From Costus lasius (Eukaryota; Streptophyta; Magnoliopsida; Zingiberales; Costaceae), in the NCBI GenBank assembly GCA_027563935.2, contig CM050451.1, forward strand, positions 99,661,565 to 99,725,564: a DNA stretch of 64,000 nucleotides, written 5' to 3'. Below the pieces are notes generated by a model that was not told where the DNA came from, did not search any database, and was given only the letters and a program-made list of their open reading frames with translations. Of the stretch, positions 1 to 11,133 are shown in pieces (position 1 is the first letter of the stretch; the number at the start of each line of letters is the position of its first letter). A program made the position numbers and the translations under genes.

Positions 1-1723
1 TATAACTTTAGAGAAATCCAAGAAATGAAGTACTGAATCAAATTGGAGGATCTATTTAAGCACTTTGATTGGATTAAGGTGACTAGTGGAGAATTTGATG
101 ACTATCCTAAGAAGTGTGGGGTTTCCTCACAGCTTACTTGGAGCACCGCAATTGTATGGTGAAATTCAAAGAAAGGAAAGGAACACCTTGGATGTGGTTC
201 CATCTTTGAATAGTCATGCAAATTCATCTCATTTAAGGCCATGCATGCAATTATTCTGAAACTCCATTCTCACAATAGTATGTATTTGTGGAAGTACTAA
301 AGAGTACTACTTCTATCCCAATGAGAACAAAAATAATTGTTGCTCAAACTACTGTTTTTCTTAAAAAGAAACATCTTTTGAAAGAAGCCAGTGGGAGTAG
401 ATTTGATTAGGACAAGGTCCAAAATCAATCACAATACAATACAAATGAGAGAAGGATCTCACTTATGGGTTGAAAGGCAACCTGAGGTTCAAGTAACATA
501 GGAACAACATAAGTCTAGATGGATTCGAAATGCTCTCACAGGTTGTGGGCATGACAAATTTTTCATCAAGGATGAACCTAAGACTTATGAGGAAATGGAA
601 GCGGTCAGTGGACCAGATTCTAAGAAATAGCTGAGCGCCATGAGAACCATAATGGACTCCTTGTCTACTAATCAAGTGTGGGACTTGATTGAGCCGCCAA
701 AAGGGGTAACACCCATAGGCTATAAAGGGATCTTCAAGGAAGATAGACATGAAAGATAATGCTATTACCTATAATGGCAAGCTAGTGAATGAAATTTGAG
801 GCAACTCCACTGGGTGGATAGTGATGAAATTTTTCACTAATAGCTTGGTTTGAGTCCATTAGGTATCTGCTTGTTATAATTGCATTTTCTGTTATGGCGT
901 GTTGTTATGAAAAACTGCTTTTCTTAATGGATGTCTGGAAGAGGATGTCTATATGGAAATAGCCAAAAGGTTTTCATATAGAGGCCATAAAGATATGCAT
1001 GGTCTTATGCAAGCATGTTGAAAAGAGCCTGTGTTTACAAGAAGATCAGTGGGAGCATCATAGTGTTTCTTGTTCTAATTGATTGATGATATTCTCCTCA
1101 CATGAAATGACATCCCAGCTCTTCACGCGGTGAAGTAAAAGCTAGGGAAATATTTCGAGAAGAATAACCTAGAGAATGTGGCCTATATCCTAGGCATAAG
1201 GATCTATAGGGATCCAAGAAAGTCATTGCCCTCAGTCAATCTATGTTCATCCAGCAGATTCTGGAGAGGTTCATATTGGGTGATTCCAAAAGTTGATACC
1301 TTCCAGGAAGACATAGTCTGATTCTCTCAAAGATGCTATGTCCTTTGACATAGCTAGAGAGTAGTAACATGAGTCTATAATCCTAGTACATTGGGTATAG
1401 GATAGATCATGTTTTGTGGAATATGCACAAGACCATGTGTGGCGAATGCTTGGAGCATGGCCAGTAAGTTTCAATCAGATCCTAGTGTTCAAACACTGGA
1501 TAGCTGTGAACTCAATCCTTCAAACTTGGGAAGTAGAAAGGATTGAGGTCTAGTCGGTGATAGGCAGGAAGAACTTTGTGTATAGGGGTACACTGATACT
1601 TCGTTCCAGTCTAATGACTATTGTTCACAGCCAGGATTTGCATTTTGCTTTGTTGTGGTGTTGTATGCTGAAAAAGCTTTATGCAAACCATAGTGGCAAA
1701 ATTCTACAATTAAGGCTAAGTAC
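1..1723 (+). pseudogene. Decayed copia pol (integrase core, RT, RNase H) of element B
   Basis: No long frame is open here, but short stretches on the plus strand translate to recognisable copia pol pieces in the right order. The integrase core with a trace of the ISQL...PQWNG region lies at about 110-165. The linker before RT is at about 540-720. Traces of the RT region (KTAFLNG-like at about 905-935) and the tether before the GYTD-like RNase H start at about 1560-1620 follow. Many stops, frameshifts and small deletions separate them. The stretch ends at the AGTAC target site of element A and continues at 10810 with the AASxAAKEA-type RNase H segment. It is non-coding now. The order and family are clear; the exact extent of each domain is approximate. 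Confidence 0.75.
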
Positions 1724-3430
1724 TGTTGGGTCCCTTTCAAGAGGGAGCGAAACCCTAATAGGTCCCCTTCAAGGGGGAGCGAAAACCCTAAATGGTGGCG
1801 CATAAATCTTTGCAAGCGGAAGCAAGGGTTTTCATAGATCTTTCGCAAGAACATATGATCAACTTGATGAAGTTTAGATCCATACCATAGCCATGAAGAA
1901 GATGGTGACTTGGAAGCAAGAGAACAAGAGAGGTCTCCTCCAAATTGTCGCACACAAAAGGATTGATGACTTGCTCCTTGGACGCTCCTTGTGCTAGCAA
2001 GGATCTCCAAGATGTCCTTGATCGAATGAAGGAAAAAGATGGTGTCTTGCTTGGCCGAACTTCTCGTCGTCAACCCCTTCAACCCCTTGCGTCTCGTCAA
2101 GAGAGAGGAGCCGAATGTTGAATGAGGCATTAAACCACACATTGAACGTGGAGACGTTTTCATTTTTGGACTTTCCAAAAATAGCAACCGAAACCGTTGA
2201 AGCGTTTTGCGTTCACTTCAAGTGAACCAAACGATCATCCCACTCCATGTGGACCATGCGCTCACACTTGAGCCGGTTCACATGTCAATGGTTCATTGGT
2301 CAAACCAAATCAGCCCAAGCAATAGTCTAGACATTATCAAACCCAATGGTTCAATGATCTAACCGTCCATCTCTCGATGCTCTTGATCTCACCGATCTAG
2401 CATCAATACTCTCGATCGAAGCTTACCGATCTCAAGCCCTAATCAATCAAACATGATCAGACTAGATCTCACTTACAATCAGAGTTTAAACTCCTTTAAA
2501 CTGAACCAAAACAAATCAGTCCACACGATCTGACTTAAGTAAGTCATATCATCAAATTGTGCGACCCTGAGGGTTTCCTTTAAATGTCGGTAACGATGAC
2601 TTGCGTCATCACGATCAGTGAGGGGTATCTAGCAACACATCACTGTCTCCCGATATAAAGAAAAGAGTCTTCCAAGACTACACCCAAACCACAGCACAAG
2701 TGTGAATCAAACTCACAAGGCATACATGTTTCCTTTGCCACTGGATGTTCTTATTGGACAGGCGTGTCAAGCCTGTATCTCCAATATGATGAGCATGATT
2801 AGATCAGATGAACATAGTCACCTGGGTATGGCCATACACTTTCTCAATCATCTCATAGGGGGGGCCCCTTTAGAACATCACACTCCTTAAACAAGGAGAC
2901 GGCAATCCTTTATCTATCACTAGTGCCCTAACCTGACTCAAGCTCACCATCCAAGATAGTCTATAATCATTTTATTTCAAATGATATTGAACTACCTCAA
3001 AACAATGACAATCATCATTTAGAAAACACAAGTGATCTCAAGTCAAAGGACATGTGCCACTTGATGCAAACAAGGATTATTCACATTGTGACAAGCAATT
3101 GAATATCCTAGTAGGGTCTGTCCAGTACATCCAATGTACCCATGAGTCTACATCTTATTCCATGCTCGAAGCATCCTATAAGATTAGTACACATATTAGT
3201 CTCAATCATATCAAGGCTGTCTCATGTTCACCAAGATATCTCGACTAAGGACATTACAGCATGTCAGCCTAGCTGAACAGCATTGAGACATCATTCAGAA
3301 GTACACTTATTGCAGCTGACAATGTAACATACTGAATGACAACCATTGCCTTTATAAACATAAAAGTTTATACATGATACTGTTACAATCCCAAGGCCTC
3401 AAACATTAGCCTTAAGGGCATACCCCAACA
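1724..3430 (-). repeat. 3' LTR of copia element A
   Basis: 1,707-bp LTR in minus orientation, reading TGTTGGGTCCC at its left edge and ending CCCCAACA at 3430. Its element-sense start TGTTGGGGTATGCCC is shared with G, L, F, J and N. The left edge carries a duplicated motif (a CCTTCAAG core followed by GGGAGCG and ACCCTAA, at 1731-1760 and 1764-1795) that G and L lack. The block shared with other copia families is at 2617-2644, with its hairpin at 2595-2610. Confidence 0.96.
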
Positions 3431-3445
3431 ATCTCCCACTTGCAC
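3431..3445 (-). other. Polypurine tract of element A
   Basis: Directly inside the 3' LTR. The element-sense sequence is GTGCAAGTGGGAGAT, the plus-strand priming site. The same tract is found in B, C, G and L. Confidence 0.85.
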
Positions 3446-3450
3446 TTAAT

Positions 3451-5481
3451 CTAATGGTTGAGAAATCTCAAACCCATATTATTACAGTGCTTCTCATGCT
3501 TCTGCTGCGCCAGAGGCTTGGTAAGCGGGTCAGCCAGATTGTCATCTGTATGAACCTTGCATATTTTGATCTCGCCTTGATCAATGATCTCCCGGATCAA
3601 ATGAAACCATCTCTGTATGTGCTTGGACTTCTGGTGCGACCGTGGTTCCTTTGCTTGTGCTATAGCTCCAGTGTTATCACAGAAGATAACCAAAGGATCT
3701 GCACTCGAAGGAACAACACCAAGTTCCTGAATGAACTTACGAATCCACACTGCCTCCTTGGATGCTTCTGAGGCTGCAACATACTCGGCTTCTGTTGTGG
3801 AATCAGCAACAGTTGACTGTTTGAAACTTTTCCACACCACTGCTCCACCATTCAAGCTAAAAACATAGCCTGATTGCGATCGGAAATCATCCTGGTCCGA
3901 CTGGAACGAAGCGTCAGTATATCCTTCAATACTGAGTTCTTCCTGACCACCATATATCAAGAACATATCTTTGGTCCTCCGCAGATATTTCAAAATGTTC
4001 TTGACCGCAATCCAGTGTGCCTGACCTGGATTACTTTGGAATCGACTGGTCACGCTTAACCCGTAAGCGACGTCAGGGCGAGTACACAACATCGCATACA
4101 TAATGGACCCAATAGCCGAAGCATAAGGCATATTGTCCATTTCATCTTTCTCAGTCTGTGTTTGTGGACACTGACTCTTTGAAAGATTCAGACCATGTCT
4201 GACTGGAAGATATCCTCTTTTAGAATTCTCTAAATGGAATCTCTCCAGGACTTTATCGATGTAAGTACTCTGGCACAGCCCGAGAAGCCTCTTAGATCTA
4301 TCCCTGTAGATCTTCACACCTAATACATAGGCTGCTTCTCCTAAATCTTTCATCTGGAAACATTTCCTTAACCATGCTTTAACAGCATGCAGTTCAGGAA
4401 TATCGTTTCCAATGATTAAGATATCATCGACGTAGAGGACTAAGAAAGTAATCACGCTCCCACTAAACCTCTTATATACACACGGGTCATCTTCGTTCTT
4501 GATGAAACCAAACTCAGAGATTGATTCATCAAAACGAATATTCCAGCTTCTAGATGCTTGTTTCAGTCCATAAATGGACTTCTTTAACTTGCATATTTTA
4601 TGACGATCTGATGGATTAGTGAAATCTTCAGGTTGTGTCATATACACATCCTCATCCAGTTTTCCATTAAGGAAAGCCGTCTTCACATCCATCTGCCAGA
4701 TCTCATAATCGTAATATGCTGCTATTGCGAAAAGAATCCGAAAAGACTTGAACATGGCTACTGGAGAGAAAGTTTCATCATAATCTATCCCGTAGATTTG
4801 TTTGAAACCTTTCGCAACTAGCCTGCCTTTATAGGTAACCACGTTACCATCCATGTCAATCTTCTTCTTGAAGATCCATTTACAGCCTATAGGGATTACT
4901 CCCGGAGGCGGATCAACCAAATCCCAGACTTGGTTATCTGACATGGAGTCCATCTCGGCTCGCATAGCTTCAAGCCATCTAGCTGACTCCGGTCCACTGA
5001 CCGCATCCGCATAAGTGAGGGGTTCATCATTATCAATGATGTAGACTCCGTCATAGCGCTCAGGCTGTCGACGGATCCTTCCCGATCTTCGCAGTTCCCG
5101 TGATATCTGAGCCTCAGGTTGTTCAATAACCTGTTCTACCAGCTCAGGCTCATCCAACTGTGCTTGACTACTTTGTCCTTCCTCTGGATTCTCATCCAGC
5201 TTCATTTCTCTCCCACTGGCTTCTTGCAGAAGAAACTCCTTCTCAAGAAAAACTGCCGTCCGAGCAACAAATAACTTGTTCTCCTTGGGATCGTAGAAAT
5301 AATAACCCTTAGTTTCCTTAGGGTATCCGACAAAGATGCATTTCTCAGATCTGCTCTCTAGTTTCCCAGAGGCGAGCTTTTTGACATAAGCCTCGCAACC
5401 CCAGATCTTAATAAATGTCAAGCTAGGCTGTTTCCCATACCATAACTCATATGGAGTCTTTGAAACGACCTTGGATGGCAC
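3451..5481 (-). CDS. Copia pol, C-terminal part: end of integrase, reverse transcriptase, RNase H (element A)
   Basis: This is the 676-codon open part downstream of the TAG at 5545-5547. The reading frame is the same as that of the 5545-7335 part (offset 1,854 nt = 618 codons), so both belong to one polyprotein interrupted by a single nonsense codon. Visible domains are the integrase C-terminal region, then RT with the CKWIFKKK entry, the MDVKTAFLNG motif and the catalytic YVDD in VLYVDDILIIG. RNase H follows, with GYTDASF, the TEAEYVA acidic segment and DNTGAI. The frame ends ten bases or so before the polypurine tract. The first methionine here is only the first ATG after the stop and not a natural start. 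RT and RNase H look catalytically complete. Confidence 0.93.
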   Translation of the reverse strand: MPSKVVSKTPYELWYGKQPSLTFIKIWGCEAYVKKLASGKLESRSEKCIFVGYPKETKGYYFYDPKENKLFVARTAVFLEKEFLLQEASGREMKLDENPEEGQSSQAQLDEPELVEQVIEQPEAQISRELRRSGRIRRQPERYDGVYIIDNDEPLTYADAVSGPESARWLEAMRAEMDSMSDNQVWDLVDPPPGVIPIGCKWIFKKKIDMDGNVVTYKGRLVAKGFKQIYGIDYDETFSPVAMFKSFRILFAIAAYYDYEIWQMDVKTAFLNGKLDEDVYMTQPEDFTNPSDRHKICKLKKSIYGLKQASRSWNIRFDESISEFGFIKNEDDPCVYKRFSGSVITFLVLYVDDILIIGNDIPELHAVKAWLRKCFQMKDLGEAAYVLGVKIYRDRSKRLLGLCQSTYIDKVLERFHLENSKRGYLPVRHGLNLSKSQCPQTQTEKDEMDNMPYASAIGSIMYAMLCTRPDVAYGLSVTSRFQSNPGQAHWIAVKNILKYLRRTKDMFLIYGGQEELSIEGYTDASFQSDQDDFRSQSGYVFSLNGGAVVWKSFKQSTVADSTTEAEYVAASEASKEAVWIRKFIQELGVVPSSADPLVIFCDNTGAIAQAKEPRSHQKSKHIQRWFHLIREIIDQGEIKICKVHTDDNLADPLTKPLAQQKHEKHCNNMGLRFLNH

Positions 5482-5544
5482 TCGGTTTAGTACCTTTGCA
5501 GCTGTTTCCAGTGCAAATCCCCAAAAGGAGTATGGAAGAGTAGC

Positions 5545-7335
5545 CTAACTCATCATCGAACGAACCATATCAAGTAACGTTCTATTTCTCCTCTTGGACA
5601 CACCATTCCATTGCGGTGTTCCTGGTGGAGTGAGCTGTGAGATAATCCCACACTCCTTCAGATAGTCAGTAAACTCATGACTCAAGTATTCTCCACCTCG
5701 ATCAGAACGAAGTGCCTTGATATTTCGGCCTAGCTGATTTTGTACTTCATTCTTGAACTCTTTGAACTTGTCAAAAGATTCACTCTTATGTCTCATCAGA
5801 TAGACATACCCATATCTACTGAAATCATCAGTAAAGGTAATGAAGTACTGATAGCCACCTCTGGCATGTTTACTAAATGGCCCACACACATCACTGTGTA
5901 TAAGGTCAAGTAAACCTGAAGCCCTTTGACCTTTGTTAGGAAAAGGAGACTTTGTCATTTTACCCATTAAACAAGCTTTGCATGTATCAATCTCCTCATA
6001 GGAGAATGATCCCAGCAGTCCATGATCATGCAACCGCTTAATGCGCTTCTTGTTAATATGGCCTAAACGACTATTCCATAACAAGGTGCTGTCATCAGCA
6101 TACTTGGCTTTCTTATTATCAATGTTTTGTATAGAATATTCCATGTCCAACATGAATAACCCATTGTTAATTGAACCAGTAGCATAAACAATATTATCAA
6201 GAGTAAGATAACACTTTGAAATCTTGCATTCAAAGGAAAACCCTTTCCTGACAAGAGCAGGAATAGAGATAATATTTTTGGTAATACTGGGTACAAAGTA
6301 ACAATTGTTTAATTCTAATACAATGCCAGATGGTAATGAGATGTAATAATCCCCTACAGCAACAGCAGCAACCCGTGCCCCGTTTCCAACTCGTAGGTCC
6401 ACCTCATGCTGTCCCACCTGTCTTCTTCTCTTGAGTTCCTGTACATTTGAACAAATGTGAACTCCACATGCAGTGTCCAACACCCATGAAATAGAAGAAG
6501 AGGATATCATGACTTCAGTCACAAATATACCTGAGCCAGAAGCAATGCTTCCCTTCTTGTCTCCTTGGAGCGCTTTACAGTCCTTTTTCCAGTGACCCAG
6601 CTGGCCACAGTGGAAACACCTGTTGTCCTTCGACCGCTTCACCTTTTGTTTCAGAGCCTTGCTGTAGTTCTTGACAGGGGCCTTGCCCTTCTTCCCCTTC
6701 TTCTTGTTCCTGAAAGGAACCATTAAGACAGAGGTTGAAGGCTTTCCCTTCAGAGTTTCCTCAGTAGTCAAGAGCATATTCAGCAGCTCTGCCGGAGTAC
6801 AATCGATTTTGTTCATATTAAAGTTAATAATGAACGCATCGAAAGAAGGCGGGAGAGACTGCAGAATAATGTCTACAGCAAGCTCCTGATTGATGGTATG
6901 CCCCAGTTTCTCAAGAGCCTCCTTAAGCCCAATCATCTTGAGCACATGAGCTCCCACTGGACTCCCTTCAGTCAGTTTGCTCTGAAAGAAAAGCTTGGTC
7001 AAATTATAGCGTTCAGTCCTCGCCTGTGCAGCATACAGCATCTTGAGGTTTGCTATAATTTCTATAGCAGACATATCCTCATGCTGACGCTGCAGCGGTG
7101 GCGTCATAGACGCTAGCATCAGGCAAGCAACATCAATGCTATCATTGACATGCTTTTCATAGGCATCCCGAACCGCCCTTGCGGCGTTCGGAGCGGGTTG
7201 AGGCGGTATAGCCGTCTCGAGGACATACAGTTTCCTCTCAGCCTTAAGAACGATCTTAAGGTGTCCGAACCAGTCTGAGAAGTTTGGCCCAGCAAACTTC
7301 TCCCTTTCCAGTAGGGATCGCACATTGAAGCTCAT
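5545..7335 (-). CDS. Copia gag-protease-integrase, N-terminal part (element A), ending at a premature TAG
   Basis: 596 codons starting at the ATG that opens MSFNVRSLLEREKF, the same start as in G and L. Gag (UBN2-like) covers roughly the first 230 residues. A CCHC zinc knuckle (CFHCGQLGHWKKDC) lies near residue 240. The aspartic protease follows with DTACG near residue 287, where most relatives have D-S/T-G. Next come the integrase HHCC zinc region and the integrase core with HSDVCGPF, FTDDFSRYG and SDRGGEY. The frame ends at TAG 5545-5547 just after MVRSMMS. The G and L copies have CAG at this codon, so this is a single C-to-T change. Apart from it the 1,294-codon polyprotein of A seems uninterrupted down to 3451. 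Confidence 0.95.
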   Translation of the reverse strand: MSFNVRSLLEREKFAGPNFSDWFGHLKIVLKAERKLYVLETAIPPQPAPNAARAVRDAYEKHVNDSIDVACLMLASMTPPLQRQHEDMSAIEIIANLKMLYAAQARTERYNLTKLFFQSKLTEGSPVGAHVLKMIGLKEALEKLGHTINQELAVDIILQSLPPSFDAFIINFNMNKIDCTPAELLNMLLTTEETLKGKPSTSVLMVPFRNKKKGKKGKAPVKNYSKALKQKVKRSKDNRCFHCGQLGHWKKDCKALQGDKKGSIASGSGIFVTEVMISSSSISWVLDTACGVHICSNVQELKRRRQVGQHEVDLRVGNGARVAAVAVGDYYISLPSGIVLELNNCYFVPSITKNIISIPALVRKGFSFECKISKCYLTLDNIVYATGSINNGLFMLDMEYSIQNIDNKKAKYADDSTLLWNSRLGHINKKRIKRLHDHGLLGSFSYEEIDTCKACLMGKMTKSPFPNKGQRASGLLDLIHSDVCGPFSKHARGGYQYFITFTDDFSRYGYVYLMRHKSESFDKFKEFKNEVQNQLGRNIKALRSDRGGEYLSHEFTDYLKECGIISQLTPPGTPQWNGVSKRRNRTLLDMVRSMMS

Positions 7336-9083
7336 GGTGTTCGTTGCTGCAGGAATCTACAACAATGCAAGAACAGCAAGGTCAGTATCAATGTCTAGAA
7401 TCAATCCAGGACTTAAGAAAGATTCTTTTTCTCACTATTTTCTCTGGCTGAAAAATCCAGCAAAACAGCCCGAAAGAGTAACACTCTTTTAGTGAGATGG
7501 GATCCAGATTTCATACTTGGTCTCCGCGTCCCGCTCAGGCGAGATAAGATGCACAGAGAGTACAAGCACTAATCTCTGGTAGGCAGTCCCTGCCAATCGC
7601 CAACCCGTGCGATTCCCCTTCATCTGGGCAATCCAGCAGACTGTGCCAACTGAGTTGGTACAACACAGTCTCTGATCCCACAGATGGCTGCCTCCATATA
7701 GCTAACATATGCCCCCATATGTAGCCTACATGGTCAAGCTGACCTGACCTACTCCCTGGACCACCACGTGCTATGCTGAGCAACGAGAAGCGATAAATCC
7801 CTTCTCTGTAACACGCAGGTGTAATCCCGCACCGTCTGAAGATAGATGGACGTGCCCACTGAGTGGGTACAACACGGCTCCAACGATAGTCAGAACAGTG
7901 AGGTTTCGCGTCAGAAGGCTTTACGAGCTTGATATTTTAGCGTTGGATTTTAACGGTCTTTTATCTTCTTACTATCAGGCAAATCCTATGGCTATAGCAG
8001 AAGATAAATAACTCATGCAATTCTACTTATTTAGCAAATAAAAGAAAGCATGGATCTTATGTGGTAAAAGCCCATAGCCTAAGTAAGACCTTAACCTAAC
8101 TTAAGTCTTCACTTGCTTTTCTTGGGTCTTTTGCCTCTCATCTGGTCCAACCTAGGGCCCTAGCGCCAAGAGCAGCTCAGGTGCGCCACCAGCTGAATGC
8201 GCTTCATTGCCATGTGTGCATTGAATTCTTGTCTGATTAAATTACAATTCAATCTATCTAGACAAGATTGACTCGCAGGTCAATTACATTTTATAAATTA
8301 AATACAATGTGATTCGCAGATCACAAATAAATATTAATTTATAACTAACCAGGCTCGCAGGCCCTAGCACAGCACACATTAAAGGGCAACCCACATAAGA
8401 TGAAATAAACAGGCATATGGCATCAATCAACATGTGATCCATTACAAAGAAAATAAACTTTTGAAAACCCATTGGCATCAATTTTACTTTTCTTATCTGC
8501 CCTACAACCTTACAACGGTCCATTGATGGGGATCCACTCATCTTATCTAGTTAGATCCATGCCCTTGCATGCACCAAGTCCTAACTGACTCGAGTTGACC
8601 TAATGGTCAACCATGCATGCGCCAAGGGCTGAACAACCTTCAAGAGTTCTGGCAAGCGGGTGTGACCCCGGGCCTAACTCAAGAGTGTTCACTGGTTGTC
8701 TCAACCAGACCTCGCTACACGCCTGTGATGCAGTCGACCTATAGCCACCTCGTGCTTGCGCACAGGTGCCATCTGGTCGACCCATCTAGGCTATCAGATG
8801 GTCTGATCAGACTAGTTTGATCTATACTAGTTGATGCTTTCAACCCCATCAACCCGTCTAAGGGTTTACAATAGGTGCAACTTAGATCTAGTGGGGCGCG
8901 CAAGTGATATTTGTTTTGACAAACACAAACACAATAACAAGCGCCAACTTACATGCGCCAACATAACAAAATATTCTCATGTGAAGTTTCGGCATGCAAC
9001 TTAGATCTAAGCATACATTTACATGCGCAAACATGGATCACAAAAATATATCAAGCAATCATATTAACATGCTGTAACCGCAT
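7336..9083 (-). other. Long 5' leader of element A, with two conserved stem-loops and a probable intron
   Basis: About 1.75 kb between the primer-binding site and the gag ATG, with no coding potential I can support. It is collinear with the leaders of G and L. Two stem-loops are visible. One is at 7851-7876, with stem CCCAC/GTGGG around TCA in element sense and outer pairs CGTG/CACG. The other is at 7638-7671, with stem CCAAC/GTTGG and an 8-bp outer stem AGACTGTG/CACAGTCT. Both have an unpaired TTGTA on the 5' side. Confidence 0.75.
7357..7516 (-). other. Putative leader intron of element A
   Basis: In element sense a GTATGA donor (following GAGACCAA) and a T-rich stretch ending TTGTTGTAG bracket 160 nt. 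The acceptor lies 21 nt before the gag ATG. The same arrangement occurs in G, L and the distinct family member C. Splicing is inferred from sequence only. Confidence 0.5.
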
Positions 9084-9095
9084 GCTCTGATACCA
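9084..9095 (-). other. Primer-binding site of element A (tRNA-iMet type)
   Basis: Element-sense TGGTATCAGAGC, 2 nt inside the 5' LTR. It is complementary to the 3' end of plant initiator tRNA-Met, as is usual for copia elements. Confidence 0.92.
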
Positions 9096-9097
9096 AT

Positions 9098-10804
9098 TGT
9101 TGGGTCCCTTTCAAGAGGGAGCGAAACCCTAATAGGTCCCCTTCAAGGGGGAGTGAAAACCCTAAATGGTGGCGCATAAATCTTTGCAAGCGGAAGCAAG
9201 GGTTTTCATAGATCTTTCGCAAGAACATATGATCAACTTGATGAAGTTTAGATCCATACCATAGCCATGAAGAAGATGGCGACTTGGAAGCAAGAGAACA
9301 AGAGAGGTCTCCTCCAAATTGTCGCACACAAAAGGATTGATGACTTGCTCCTTGGACGCTCCTTGTGCTAGCAAGGATCTCCAAGATGTCCTTGATCGAA
9401 TGAAGGAAAAAGATGGTGTCTTGCTTGGCCGAACTTCTCGTCGTCAACCCCTTCAACCCCTTGCGTCTCGTCAAGAGAGAGGAGCCGAATGTTGAATGAG
9501 GCGTTAAACCACACATTGAACGTGGAGACGTTTTCATTTTTGGACTTTCCAAAAATAGCAACCGAAACCGTTGAAGCGTTTTGCGTTCACTTCAAGTGAA
9601 CCAAACGATCATCCCACTCCATGTGGACCATGCGCTCACACTTGAGCCGGTTCACATGTCAATGGTTCATTGGTCAAACCAAATCAGCCCAAGCAATAGT
9701 CTAGACATTATCAAACCCAATGGTTCAATGATCTAACCGTCCATCTCTCGATGCTCTTGATCTCACCGATCTAGCATCAATACTCTCGATCGAAGCTTAC
9801 CGATCTCAAGCCCTAATCAATCAAACATGATCAGACTAGATCTCACTTACAATCAGAGTTTAAACTCCTTTAAACTGAACCAAAACAAATCAGTCCACAC
9901 GATCTGACTTAAGTAAGTCATATCATCAAATTGTGCGACCCTGAGGGTTTCCTTTAAATGTCGGTAACGATGACTTGCGTCATCACGATCAGTGAGGGGT
10001 ATCTAGCAACACATCACTGTCTCCCGATATAAAGAAAAGAGTCTTCCAAGACTACACCCAAACCACAGCACAAGTGTGAATCAAACTCACAAGGCATACA
10101 TGTTTCCTTTGCCACTGGATGTTCTTATTGGACAGGCATGTCAAGCCTGTATCTCCAATATGATGAGCATGATTAGATCAGATGAACATAGTCACCTGGG
10201 TATGGCCATACACTTTCTCAATCATCTCATAGGGGGGGCCCCTTTAGAACATCACACTCCTTAAACAAGGAGACGGCAATCCTTTATCTATCACTAGTGC
10301 CCTAACCTGACTCAAGCTCACCATCCAAGATAGTCTATAATCATTTTATTTCAAATGATATTGAACTACCTCAAAATAATGACAATCATCATTTAGAAAA
10401 CACAAGTGATCTCAAGTCAAAGGACATGTGCCACTTGATGCAAACAAGGATTATTCACATTGTGACAATCAATTGAATATCCTAGTAGGGTCTGTCCAGT
10501 ACATCCAATGTACCCATGAGTCTACATCTTATTCCATGCTCGAAGCATCCTATAAGATTAGTACACATATTAGTCTCAATCATATCAAGGCTGTCTCATG
10601 TTCACCAAGATATCTCGACTAAGGACATTACAGCATGTCAGCCTAGCTGAACAGCATTGAGACATCATTCAGAAGTACACTTATTGCAGTAGACAATGTA
10701 ACATACTGAATGACAACCATTGCCTTTATAAACATAAAAGTTTATACATGATACTGTTACAATCCCAAGGCCTCAAACATTAGCCTTAAGGGCATACCCC
10801 AACA
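9098..10804 (-). repeat. 5' LTR of copia element A
   Basis: 1,707 bp, same length as the left LTR, with about 8 substitutions and no indels by hand count. It ends CCCCAACA at 10804, followed by the AGTAC duplication. The shared 28-bp block is at 9991-10018. Confidence 0.96.
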
Positions 10805-10809
10805 AGTAC

Positions 10810-11118
10810 ATTGCAGCTTCTTGTGGCAGCCAAGGAAGCAGCTTCATTCACTTGAACTTGATTTAGTCCCTAGTGCTTGATTGTCTAGTATAATTCTTAC
10901 TAGGGCCATAGCATGGGAAAAGGAACTTGACACTCAAGTATGTACTGCAGCGATATCATCTGATCTTAGAGATCATTGGTAAAGATGATGTTCAAATTTG
11001 CGAAATAAACACATATAGCAATCTGGAAAGCCCACTGACATAGCCTCTAGCGCAGCGGAAGCTAAATGAGTCATACTAGAGACATGGGACTGAATAAATT
11101 CAGTTGTCGTTGGTCTTA
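10810..11118 (+). pseudogene. RNase H end of element B pol, decayed
   Basis: Continues the B polyprotein after the AGTAC duplication. ATTGCAGCTTCTTGTGGC and the following bases correspond to the AAS..AAKEA RNase H segment of copia elements. Later traces of the last RNase H block (10975-11060, with a LAEPTDIAS-like stretch as in the related C copy) lead to the polypurine tract. Stops and frameshifts are frequent. Confidence 0.7.
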
Positions 11119-11133
11119 GTGCAAGTGGGAGAT
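11119..11133 (+). other. Polypurine tract of element B
   Basis: GTGCAAGTGGGAGAT directly before the 3' LTR, identical to the tract of Cop1 elements. Confidence 0.85.

Larger units (their letters stand above)
1724..10804 (-). mobile_element. Copia element A (Cop1 family), full-length, nearly intact
   Basis: This is a complete minus-strand Ty1/copia element of 9,081 bp. It is bounded by TG...CA LTRs of equal length (1,707 bp each) and a perfect target duplication AGTAC (1719-1723, 10805-10809) inside the pol remnant of element B. From right to left it has the 5' LTR, a tRNA-iMet primer-binding site, a 1.76-kb leader, one gag-pol frame, a polypurine tract and the 3' LTR. I count about 8 differences between the LTRs, so the insertion is fairly recent. 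The only coding lesion I see is one TAG codon at 5545-5547. It belongs to the same family as G (29181-38318) and L (49657-63226). Confidence 0.97.

Noticed and set aside
463..750. Small open frame of 95 codons on the minus strand over B pol remnant
   Set aside because: It is antisense to a readable copia pol remnant and resembles no protein I know; a chance frame.
2702..3248. Short frames recurring in every Cop1 LTR (for example 2702-2890, 3054-3248, 10428-10622, 48365-48559)
   Set aside because: They recur only because the LTR recurs, and they differ in start and length between copies. They show no protein motif and are antisense to the element.
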